A stretch of 34,720 nucleotides of DNA from a virus: positions 1 through 34,720 of the IMG/VR virus record IMGVR_UViG_3300033233_001971. The stretch is one strand, 5' to 3'. Positions 28,283 through 34,720 of the stretch are shown in pieces (the first letter of the stretch is position 1; each line of letters starts with the position of its first letter). The notes beneath the pieces are model-generated. The model saw only the letters and a program-made list of their open reading frames with translations. It was not told the origin of the DNA and did no database searches. The position numbers and the translations under genes were made by a program.

Positions 28283-30876
28283 TGGCAACCCTCGTTAATT
28301 ATAAAGACCCGTTAGGTTACCTGCCTTCTAAACCAATAACGGTACAGCCTACAGCACCTTCAAGCCCTGCTATCCCTGCTACACCATCTATCAGAGAAGT
28401 GAATGTAAGCCCTGCTGATGGTGTTGTACCGCTTGCATATGGTAGACGTAAGCTACAGGGTAAGTTTGTATACCTGAATGTCTTAAACGGCAATTTACAC
28501 GCTATTTACATATTCTGTGAAGGTGAAATAGCGGGGTTTGAAAGCATCTATCTTGATGACAAACCTATTAGCGGTTTTGGCGGGGTTACCTATGAGGTAA
28601 AAACAGGGGCAATAGATCAAAACGTTTGCAGTCTTCATAGTTATGATTCAGGATGGAATGAAAACCTTAGAGGGACAGCTTACGTTTATTTAATTATCCC
28701 TTCAGGGTCTGAACTTAATGACCTACCAAAAGTATCGGCAATTGTTCAGGGTAGGAAAGTATATGATTATAATTATGATCCTACCTTAACAGCTACCGTG
28801 TATTCTACAAACCCTGTACTGCATTTGATTGATTTACTGATAGACAAACGCACGGGCGGCAGGATACCTAAGACTAAAATAAATTGGACTGCTGCAAAAG
28901 CTACACAGCTTTATTGTGAAAGCCTATATACTTGCGGGTTTGTCTTTGAAACAGCTTCGACATTGAAAGAAGTAATTGACGTGGTTAAGGTTCATTTCTT
29001 GGGTGCTGTGCTATTCGAGAACGGCAATTATAAAATTGATTGCGGAAGGCCCGACAGGTTAACACTTACTTCATTTAGTGACGCAGAAATCAGCGGGGTT
29101 AATATCCCTGCCGTATCATCTAAAGACCTGATTAACCGGATTACATGGACTTACCTAGACCCTGTTACATTTGAGACAGTAAACCAAAATTTAGAAAGTG
29201 CTACCATTGCTGCAAATGATGCAGAGATAGCAGAGGCAAATTATAATTTAGTTGGTTTTACTTCTCTTCAACAGTCAACGGCTATAGCTACATTCTTACT
29301 TAATCAAAGGCTGTCTGATTTAACGGTTACCTTTAACACTCATAATTCAAAGGGTTTGATGCCTCTTGATATATTCACGCTTACGCACTCGATAGGCTTA
29401 ACAGCAAAGAAAATGTATTGCATGGATATTAAGGAAAATGCAGATGGTTCATGGAGTATAACCGCAAAAGAGTATGATGAAGCTTTCTTTTCAAGCACGG
29501 TGATTGATGAGCCGTGCTATCCTGATACGGCATTGCCCGACCCTTACAGCATACCTGATGACGTTGTACAGGATACCCCGACTGAAGACTTAGTACAGCT
29601 TCTTGATAGCACATGGATAAGCAACCTTAACTTTTCTTGGTCTTGTTCCTTCCCGTGGGTTAAACACTACGAAGTATGGATTAAGCAGGATTCAGGCAGC
29701 TATGCATTAAAAGGAACTACAACAACTACTTCATGGCAAATAACAGCAGCAAAGGAACTATCTTATTTTTCTGTAAAGATCATTGCTGTATCGCAATGGA
29801 ATATTAAATCAGCGGGGGGAACCACGGCAATTAAAACGGTTCAGGCAATCGGTAAAGGATACCCGCCTGTGTGGAAAGGTGGTGCAGCACTGACAGTGCA
29901 GGAAAGCGGTGATATTGTTTTCCTTCAATGGTTCATGCCTGATAACACAGACCCTGCTACAGATATAGATATATCCGGTTATGAAATCAGAAGGGGCAGG
30001 AGTACCGACACATGGGAAACAGCAGCCTTTGTAGACCGTGTTAAAGCCCTTGCATATCAAGATAGAAATTGTCCTTCCGGTGATTGGGTTTATTTTGTAA
30101 AGTGTGTGGATACCGTGCGAAATTACACAACGACAGCTTTAACAGCTTCGGTTACCGTTACTTTAAATCCTTTCTTGGGGTTTCAACAGGTACGGCAGCT
30201 TGACCTAGCAGGAAGCACGGGTAGCAATATTATTGTTTTCGGCGGGGATACAATCGCACCAATTACCGCAAGTTATGACATGCTAGGCGAAAGGTTCAAC
30301 GGTACTTTGTTGGGTGATGGTGTAGGCGGTGCTTATACGTACCTTGTTAATCCTTCAGCAAGTACTGCTGATGCAACTACCCCTGATGCTACTAAAGTTG
30401 ATTTAGGGGCTGTTGTAGGCGGTAAATGGACACTGTACTACACAGCACCTAAGATAGGCAGCGGTACAGCTTCAGTAACCCCACATTTGCTTTTATCTAA
30501 TGATGGTAGCAGCTGGACTGATTATAATGCATCTTCTGCTGTTGCTGCTTCTGCTAGGTATTGTAAAGCAAAATTTGTTTTTAGTTCATCTGCATTAGAT
30601 TCTACATACACGGTGCAAGAACCCGTATATATAAACATCAAGGCAGACCCATTACAGGAATATGGAGAAGCAACGGTAACAGGTTCAGGCAGCATTGCTA
30701 TTACTTTTAATAAATCTTTTGTCAGCATTGAGAAAATACAGCTTACGGCAGCGGGAACAGCAGCCCGTATAGCTACGTATGACAATCTAACCTTAACTGG
30801 ATTTACCTTAAAGCTGTATGACCAAGCAGGAACGGCTGTAGCAGGTACGGTTAAATGGATTGTAGACGGTTATTAG
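28282..30876 (+). CDS. Tail tip attachment protein J-like, 864 aa
   Basis: The central tail-tip protein that would contact the host receptor. The N-terminal half has the TipJ/phage-tail hub layout: VPLAYGRRKLQGKFVYLNVL near 50, a long hub region with VYSTNPVLHLIDLLIDKRTG near 175, and CMDIKENADGSWSITAKEYD near 375; then fibronectin-III-like units (about 440-620) with repeated W and Y, and a C-terminal beta-rich domain that probably binds the host. Shorter than lambda gpJ (1132 residues). No NlpC/P60 gpK gene precedes it. The stop overlaps a late-type motif. Confidence 0.85.
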   Translation: MATLVNYKDPLGYLPSKPITVQPTAPSSPAIPATPSIREVNVSPADGVVPLAYGRRKLQGKFVYLNVLNGNLHAIYIFCEGEIAGFESIYLDDKPISGFGGVTYEVKTGAIDQNVCSLHSYDSGWNENLRGTAYVYLIIPSGSELNDLPKVSAIVQGRKVYDYNYDPTLTATVYSTNPVLHLIDLLIDKRTGGRIPKTKINWTAAKATQLYCESLYTCGFVFETASTLKEVIDVVKVHFLGAVLFENGNYKIDCGRPDRLTLTSFSDAEISGVNIPAVSSKDLINRITWTYLDPVTFETVNQNLESATIAANDAEIAEANYNLVGFTSLQQSTAIATFLLNQRLSDLTVTFNTHNSKGLMPLDIFTLTHSIGLTAKKMYCMDIKENADGSWSITAKEYDEAFFSSTVIDEPCYPDTALPDPYSIPDDVVQDTPTEDLVQLLDSTWISNLNFSWSCSFPWVKHYEVWIKQDSGSYALKGTTTTTSWQITAAKELSYFSVKIIAVSQWNIKSAGGTTAIKTVQAIGKGYPPVWKGGAALTVQESGDIVFLQWFMPDNTDPATDIDISGYEIRRGRSTDTWETAAFVDRVKALAYQDRNCPSGDWVYFVKCVDTVRNYTTTALTASVTVTLNPFLGFQQVRQLDLAGSTGSNIIVFGGDTIAPITASYDMLGERFNGTLLGDGVGGAYTYLVNPSASTADATTPDATKVDLGAVVGGKWTLYYTAPKIGSGTASVTPHLLLSNDGSSWTDYNASSAVAASARYCKAKFVFSSSALDSTYTVQEPVYINIKADPLQEYGEATVTGSGSIAITFNKSFVSIEKIQLTAAGTAARIATYDNLTLTGFTLKLYDQAGTAVAGTVKWIVDGY

Positions 30877-30889
30877 TATTTATTGTATC
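30875..30889 (+). promoter_or_regulatory. Late-type motif AGTATTTATTGTATC
   Basis: Copy of the motif overlapping the J stop codon, 12 bases before the AAGGAG that serves ATG 30917. Confidence 0.65.
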
Positions 30890-30916
30890 AAGTTAAATTT
30901 AAGGAGTTAATTATAT

Positions 30917-31243
30917 ATGGCTTTTAATGTTGCATCACCTACATATCCTTCAGATACAGTTGTTCAGGCTTTCGATTCAATTAAGGAAAATTTTAATTGG
31001 ATTAGGCGTAATTGGATGCAAAGCGGATGTATTCCGATACATGGTGCAACTATCAGCTATACGTATGTTTCAGGAAATATAACCGCTATAACTTTCGGGG
31101 GTACACTTGCAGGAAGTGCGGCATTTACTTATTCAGGGGCTGATTTGGTTACTGAAGTTTGGACACTTTATTCGGTGGTAACAACAATCACACATACATA
31201 TAGCAGCGGGACGCTTACAGGTTCTTCTGTAACGGTGGTTTAA
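30917..31243 (+). CDS. Small tail-tip associated protein, 108 aa
   Basis: Not recognised as a named family. The first 40 residues are helical (SDTVVQAFDSIKENFNWIRR), the rest is a Gly/Ser/Thr-rich beta structure with repeated turn units (YTYVSGNITAITF, FTYSGADLVTEV, HTYSSGTLTGSS). The repeats suggest a small tail spike or adhesin part. AAGGAG precedes ATG 30917. The GIY-YIG gene begins directly at its stop. Confidence 0.55.
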   Translation: MAFNVASPTYPSDTVVQAFDSIKENFNWIRRNWMQSGCIPIHGATISYTYVSGNITAITFGGTLAGSAAFTYSGADLVTEVWTLYSVVTTITHTYSSGTLTGSSVTVV

Positions 31244-31867
31244 ATGCAAGGTATTTATAAGATAGAAAACGTAATTAATGGTAAGTGCTACATAGGTAGC
31301 TCTATACATTGTGGCAAAAGAGAAAAAGAACATAAGGCTATGCTTATCAAGGGTTGTCATCATTCCATTAAATTACAAAATTCTTTTAATAAAAATGGCA
31401 TTGATAGCTTTAAGTTTGAAGTTATAGAGGAAGTTGAAAACTCTTTTGACCTTGTTAAAAGAGAACAGCATTATATGGATACTATGGACACTGTTAAAAA
31501 TGGTTATAACATATCATTAACTGCAAGTATGCCTATGTTAGGTAGGAAACATTCAACTGAATCTAAAAATAAAATATCAGAATCGGGAAAAGGCAAGATT
31601 GTGTCAGAAGAAACTAAATTGAGAATGTCTAAAGGTCAACGAAGTAAAGTAGTTTCTTTAGCTGCATTAGTTAATATGTCAAAAGCACAAAAAGGCAAAA
31701 AAGCATCTATGGAAACAAGAGCTTTATTATCAAGGCAGAGGATAGGGAATACTTACGGTTCAGGTAATAAGGGCAGTAAATGCCCTGAAGAAAGAAAAAG
31801 AAAAATAGCAATGAGTAATAGAATTACTAAAACCATGAAAAATATTAATTGGGTTCAAGTAGCATAA
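31244..31867 (+). CDS. GIY-YIG homing endonuclease with NUMOD3-like units, 207 aa
   Basis: Catalytic GIY-YIG fold with G3-I4-Y5, Y16-I17-G18, R26 and the catalytic E74 in VKREQHY. Beyond residue 95 come NUMOD3-like DNA-contact units (GRKHSTESKNKISESGKGK, SEETKLRMSKGQRSK, SMETRALLSRQRIGN, CPEERKRKIAMSN). The layout is that of Seg-type mobile endonucleases. It starts directly after the previous stop (TAAATG) with no strong ribosome-binding site and without its own late-type motif, so it is probably translated by coupling within the tail operon. Confidence 0.9.
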   Translation: MQGIYKIENVINGKCYIGSSIHCGKREKEHKAMLIKGCHHSIKLQNSFNKNGIDSFKFEVIEEVENSFDLVKREQHYMDTMDTVKNGYNISLTASMPMLGRKHSTESKNKISESGKGKIVSEETKLRMSKGQRSKVVSLAALVNMSKAQKGKKASMETRALLSRQRIGNTYGSGNKGSKCPEERKRKIAMSNRITKTMKNINWVQVA

Positions 31868-31880
31868 GGAGATATAGAAA

Positions 31881-32606
31881 ATGATTGCAGCTTTAATGTC
31901 AAAACTTACACAGCTTAGAACAGGCTTAACAGATGCAAGGATGGGCTACATTGATAAGTTAAATCTTACGGGGAAAGCTACAGATGATTCTATCTATACT
32001 TCAGCCCGTGCTACAAAGATAGATAACTTAGACGCTGCTATTAGTACACGTGCAGCAGCGTCTACTGCCCTTTCTAATGTGCAGTATACAACCGCACGGG
32101 CCGCACGTATGGATAATATTTTCCCCCAATTTGGGAAAGTAAAAGTTGAAGCTAATGCACTTGCGTATGCTTCAGGTATGGTTGTTACATCAAGGACAGA
32201 TTACACTGCCGGATTTTCATTGCCAGGATGGTCAGCAGGTAACCTGATAGCGGATAGAAAACTAGGTTACAGGATGGTAGGCAGCAACAGCACAGCAACA
32301 GATTTTGATGTACTTAATGTCTCAGGTGTTTCAGGTTGGTTATTAGGAGTATGCACAGTTAATAGCCATGCATCAACGGCTTATAATTCAACAAACGTAA
32401 AACTAACGGTTGATGGCACGTTGATGATAAATTCAGGCAGTACTAGCGTTGTAGCAAAAAGTGCAATTATCCCTTTTGGGTGGTCTGATGGAAACTTAAT
32501 ATTTCCTATGTATTGGATGGGTATTAGGTTTGAATCAAGCTTGAGGTTGCAGACCACAATGGCGAATGCTTCACTGCTTAATTATTGTGTTTACTTATTG
32601 GATTAA
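31881..32606 (+). CDS. Tail fibre-like protein, 241 aa
   Basis: The N-terminus is a helical shaft (LTQLRTGLTDARMGYIDKLN) followed by SARATKIDNLDAAISTRAAA and YTTARAARMDNIF, the same type of LDNLDA-rich repeat seen in the 429-residue fibre at 13154. The C-terminal 150 residues are a beta-rich domain with many Gly and Ser. AAGGAG precedes ATG 31881. Likely the tail fibre or side spike that works with the J-like tip. Confidence 0.7.
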   Translation: MIAALMSKLTQLRTGLTDARMGYIDKLNLTGKATDDSIYTSARATKIDNLDAAISTRAAASTALSNVQYTTARAARMDNIFPQFGKVKVEANALAYASGMVVTSRTDYTAGFSLPGWSAGNLIADRKLGYRMVGSNSTATDFDVLNVSGVSGWLLGVCTVNSHASTAYNSTNVKLTVDGTLMINSGSTSVVAKSAIIPFGWSDGNLIFPMYWMGIRFESSLRLQTTMANASLLNYCVYLLD

Positions 32607-32620
32607 GGAGAAAAATATAA

Positions 32621-32965
32621 ATGGCAAATTTAATTTCAAGTTCAGAAGTAATAGAAGGTGAAAATATTTTTATAGTAGAGGTTTATGACAACGGTGGTAC
32701 TATAAAGTATGTTAAACCCGCTGTTGTTGTTGAAACCACAGTAAGGGTTATTACCCGCTATGCATTTAGGACAAGGTTTACAACCGCTGAAATGGTAGGA
32801 CTATACACGGCAGCAGGTGCAGACCCCGTATTAAAAATGTTTATAGATGATGTAACGGTAGCAGACAATATTAATTTAGATGAAGCAAGGGTTTCAGAGG
32901 GTCTTGATTATTTAGTGAGTCAGGCGATAATTACCGCAGAGAGAAAAGCGGAAATCTTAAGTTAA
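32621..32965 (+). CDS. Hypothetical protein after tail fibre, 114 aa
   Basis: Not recognised. A small beta start (FIVEVYDNGGTIKYVKPAVV) is followed by helices (EMVGLYTAAGADPVLKMFID, LDEARVSEGLDYLVSQAIIT). Position right after the fibre gene suggests a fibre chaperone or small virion component. TAAGGAG precedes ATG 32621. Soluble; no membrane segment. Confidence 0.6.
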   Translation: MANLISSSEVIEGENIFIVEVYDNGGTIKYVKPAVVVETTVRVITRYAFRTRFTTAEMVGLYTAAGADPVLKMFIDDVTVADNINLDEARVSEGLDYLVSQAIITAERKAEILS

Positions 32966-32985
32966 GGGATTGGGGATAGATAATC

Positions 32986-33321
32986 ATGGATACAGCAAAA
33001 ATAATTGAAATAGCGGTGTTAGTTCTCTTCTCAATTGTGGGGTTTCTTGCTTCCCGCACCTTGGTAGGGATTGACAAGAATCAGCGGGACTTGACCGAAA
33101 AACTAGCCAAAATGGAAACCCGATTTGATACGCATATAGAGACTATACCCCGTGAATTTGTTACTAAGATTGAGTGCAGACTATCTAAAGAAGAGTGTGT
33201 AGGCAAAGGGTGGGTTGCAGCAGTGCAGCGGTTAGAGGATTCATTTAATCATAAATTCGATGAACTGAATAAAACGATGCATGATTTTACTCTAGCGGTT
33301 ATGGCAATCATAAAGGATTAG
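32986..33321 (+). CDS. Membrane-anchored coiled-coil protein, lysis region, 111 aa
   Basis: An N-terminal membrane segment (about 5-25, IIEIAVLVLFSIVGFLASRT) is followed by charged coiled coil (RDLTEKLAKMETRFDTHIET) with two cysteines (C64, C71) and a second helix. The layout fits holin-associated or XhlA-like proteins, but not enough to name it. GGGGATAGATAATC precedes ATG 32986; the holin-like gene starts one base after its stop, so it is part of the lysis operon. Confidence 0.6.
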   Translation: MDTAKIIEIAVLVLFSIVGFLASRTLVGIDKNQRDLTEKLAKMETRFDTHIETIPREFVTKIECRLSKEECVGKGWVAAVQRLEDSFNHKFDELNKTMHDFTLAVMAIIKD

Positions 33322-33322
33322 T

Positions 33323-33589
33323 ATGAAGAGATTAAAGCGGGTATGGTTTGACGTGTGCATGTTTGCCTTTGTTGGTTTCATGCTGTTTACATTCCCCACA
33401 GAAAAACAGGGTTTGCAGTTATTCCTTTATAAAGCCCTGTTAGTCAATGCCGGTTTTCTCCATTGTCATATAACAAGGAAGTTGTGTTTTCCGTACATTG
33501 ATTTTAGATCAGAAAAGGAATGGTCTAATAACCTGTTAGTTATATCTTTATATATCGTTTTCATTTGGGCATATGCAAAGGGCGGGTAA
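33323..33589 (+). CDS. Putative holin, 88 aa
   Basis: A basic start, then two or three membrane segments (about 8-24, 30-48 and 68-85) and the run YKALLVNAGFLHCHITRKLCFPYIDF, which resembles a group of phage holin-like proteins. It would permit the transglycosylase to reach the peptidoglycan. It begins one base after the previous stop and overlaps the endolysin start by 17 bases, the usual holin-endolysin coupling. Confidence 0.7.
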   Translation: MKRLKRVWFDVCMFAFVGFMLFTFPTEKQGLQLFLYKALLVNAGFLHCHITRKLCFPYIDFRSEKEWSNNLLVISLYIVFIWAYAKGG

Positions 33590-34190
33590 ATTGGCAATGG
33601 CAGCAGTCTTTATACTGTTGGTAGCTGTAAAGGTATCGGCTTTAGATCGCTGTCAGGAATTTGTGCAGGAAGTCAGGACAGCAAACACTTTTTACAATGG
33701 CTTAAATTATCCGTATTGGTACGGGGTAGGGCAGCTTAAAACGGAATCAGGATGCAGGTCAGACCTTACCGCCTTTGATGGTGGGCAAGGGTTAGCGCAA
33801 TTCATGCCGGTTACTATGGCAGCTATTAACAAAATCTGTACCCGCTGTCATTTGCAAAAGCTGAACCCTTACAAACCCGCTGATTCTATAAAGGCTGCTG
33901 CATATCTGATAGCACAAAACCACAGGACTAATTTTGCACCTGATAAACCCATGTGGATTGATTACCAAAGTTATAACGGTGGGGCTGCATTGCTTAAAAA
34001 GGAATATCAACGGGCGGGGAAAGCAAACCATGAATTAATGCGGGTACAATGCAAGCGCAACATAATAACGCTGAAGTCAGGGAAGTTACTTAATTTGTGT
34101 GATGTAAATTATGACTACTCACGGCACATTTATGATTATGCAAAACCCTACCGATTGACCACAGATCAAACCCCCTTTAATTTCTGGTAA
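33573..34190 (+). CDS. Lytic transglycosylase endolysin with N-terminal signal or anchor, 205 aa
   Basis: An SLT/goose-lysozyme-type muramidase that breaks the glycan strand. The N-terminal hydrophobic segment (9-24) reads as signal peptide or signal-anchor. The catalytic region has YWYGVGQLKTESGCRSD with E58 as the likely catalytic acid, then GGQGLAQFMP (70-79) and YQSYNGG near 133. Start is uncertain: ATG 33573 overlaps the holin; TTG 33591 and ATG 33597 are alternatives closer to GGGCGGG. Two further cysteine pairs are consistent with a periplasmic enzyme. Confidence 0.85.
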   Translation: MQRAGKLAMAAVFILLVAVKVSALDRCQEFVQEVRTANTFYNGLNYPYWYGVGQLKTESGCRSDLTAFDGGQGLAQFMPVTMAAINKICTRCHLQKLNPYKPADSIKAAAYLIAQNHRTNFAPDKPMWIDYQSYNGGAALLKKEYQRAGKANHELMRVQCKRNIITLKSGKLLNLCDVNYDYSRHIYDYAKPYRLTTDQTPFNFW

Positions 34191-34191
34191 C

Positions 34192-34228
34192 CCTTGTTTG
34201 TATTTATTACATCAAATACACAAGGAGA
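34192..34228 (+). promoter_or_regulatory. Late-type motif (34199-34213) in a hairpin covering the next ribosome-binding site
   Basis: Motif TGTATTTATTACATC. CCTTGT and GTATTT (34192-34197, 34200-34205) pair with AAATAC and ACAAGG (34214-34225), with a two-base bulge; AAGGAG (34223-34228) is the Shine-Dalgarno of ATG 34236. Confidence 0.65.
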
Positions 34229-34235
34229 ATAAAAA

Positions 34236-34391
34236 ATGAACACACTATTTATTATCGTACTTATTATCGCTGTTGCTGTTGGTGTCTTCCTCTTCGTCAA
34301 AAACAACCCGAACAAATCACAGGCTATTGCTGATGCAGCAACTAAGGCTGCAAAAGATGCAGAGCAAAAGATTAAGGACAAAATAAAATAA
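34236..34391 (+). CDS. Small membrane protein with amphipathic tail, 51 aa
   Basis: One membrane segment (4-21, LFIIVLIIAVAVGVFLFV) and a charged helical tail (AIADAATKAAKDAEQKIKDK). AAGGAG lies eight bases upstream of ATG 34236 and its stop overlaps the spanin start (TAATG). In the lysis region this could be an accessory holin, antiholin or pinholin-like protein; the sequence does not decide. Confidence 0.65.
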   Translation: MNTLFIIVLIIAVAVGVFLFVKNNPNKSQAIADAATKAAKDAEQKIKDKIK

Positions 34392-34720
34392 TGGGTAAAT
34401 TGTATATAGGGGCTGCAATCATAATTATTATAGCGTTATGTGGTGCGTATTGGTTAGGGCAGCAAAGGGTAAACGCTGAAGCAATCAGGCTTGAGAAAAT
34501 CAGGCTTGAGCAAACCTATAACGCACAAATGATAGCAAAAGATGAAATGATAGCAGCCCATGCAAAAAACATTGATGACCTCCAAAGCAAATATACATTA
34601 CTGCTTAATAAGCTTAAAGCAAAGGCAGCGGAAAAAGAGATTGTACAAACCCCCAAGACAAAACAGGAAATCATAGAAAGGTTTATAAGGTTAGGTTATG
34701 CACCGTATGAAAAAATATAG
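34391..34720 (+). CDS. Rz-like inner-membrane spanin, 109 aa
   Basis: An N-terminal membrane anchor (4-23, LYIGAAIIIIIALCGAYWLG) followed by a long coiled coil (QRVNAEAIRLEKIRLEQTYN onward) and a C-terminal linker is the form of Rz i-spanins, which bridge to an outer-membrane partner and fuse the membranes at lysis. Coupled to the preceding membrane protein. No outer-membrane lipoprotein partner (Rz1) is visible nested in another frame; it may lie beyond the window. The gene ends exactly at the last base. Confidence 0.65.
   Translation: MGKLYIGAAIIIIIALCGAYWLGQQRVNAEAIRLEKIRLEQTYNAQMIAKDEMIAAHAKNIDDLQSKYTLLLNKLKAKAAEKEIVQTPKTKQEIIERFIRLGYAPYEKI

Noticed and set aside
31252-31266. GGTATTTATAAG near the GIY-YIG start, similar to the late motif
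   Set aside because: The bases encode the catalytic GIY of the enzyme and begin with G instead of A or T; likely coincidence.
3049-34213. Reading the repeated motif as T4-type late promoters (TATAAATA) on the minus strand
   Set aside because: The reverse complement does contain ATAAATA, but it would drive antisense RNA away from every gene it precedes, while the spacing to start codons is on the + side.
1-34720. tRNA genes, CRISPR arrays, insertion sequences, toxin-antitoxin or known anti-phage defence genes
   Set aside because: I looked for them on both strands and saw no cloverleaf, spaced repeats, transposase or recognised defence family.
1-34720. Window ends as terminal repeats or proof of circularity
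   Set aside because: The first and last bases share no repeat; the window simply begins at a start codon and ends at a stop codon.

Overview
The window reads as almost all of a lambda-like temperate siphovirus genome (prophage or phage contig), moderately AT-rich, with every gene but one on the + strand. A Gram-negative host is suggested by a periplasmic-type lytic transglycosylase, an Rz-like inner spanin and the lambda-type GpA terminase, Nu1-like small subunit and lambda portal; the genus cannot be told. The window starts at an ATG and ends at a stop codon, and I see no terminal repeat that would prove it is complete or circular.

Left region (1-3900): an unknown protein, an excisionase-like HTH protein, a tiny ribbon-helix-helix (RHH) protein, a tyrosine integrase with an inserted zinc ribbon, a small exported protein, then a 450-base non-coding stretch with a sigma70-type promoter and a probable ~70-nt RNA, followed by small genes including two RHH-like proteins. 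No CI-type repressor is visible. Replication region (3900-7130): a DnaB-type helicase, a plasmid-like replication initiator, then about 820 non-coding bases holding four ~21-bp iterons, an AT-rich palindrome, paired direct repeats and a probable ~300-nt structured RNA. The only minus-strand gene (7133-7393) follows.

Morphogenesis region (7450-33000): two small proteins; a minor-tail-Z-like gene in an unusual place; a non-coding, probably cos-containing stretch; terS and terL; a fibre-like cassette wedged between terL and gpW; gpW; portal; a tandem HNH endonuclease; a prohead protease-capsid fusion; connector and tail genes; a tail chaperone pair joined by a probable -1 frameshift; tape measure; L-like, M-like and J-like tail-tip proteins; a GIY-YIG endonuclease; fibre genes. 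Lysis region (33000-34720): membrane protein, holin, transglycosylase, a small membrane protein and an Rz-like spanin.

The most striking layer is regulatory. About 20 intergenic copies of the motif WGTAYTTATTA stand in front of gene blocks, often right after an intrinsic terminator, and look like a private late promoter. In two cases the start codon follows the motif directly without a Shine-Dalgarno site (leaderless). In six cases the motif lies in the 5' arm or loop of a hairpin whose 3' arm contains the next gene's ribosome-binding site, so read-through RNA would be silenced while RNA started at the motif would be translated, as in T4 gene e. In addition, capsid and tail-tube starts share a stem-loop leader, and the T part of the tail chaperone contains a perfect 21-bp inverted repeat followed by a T run.
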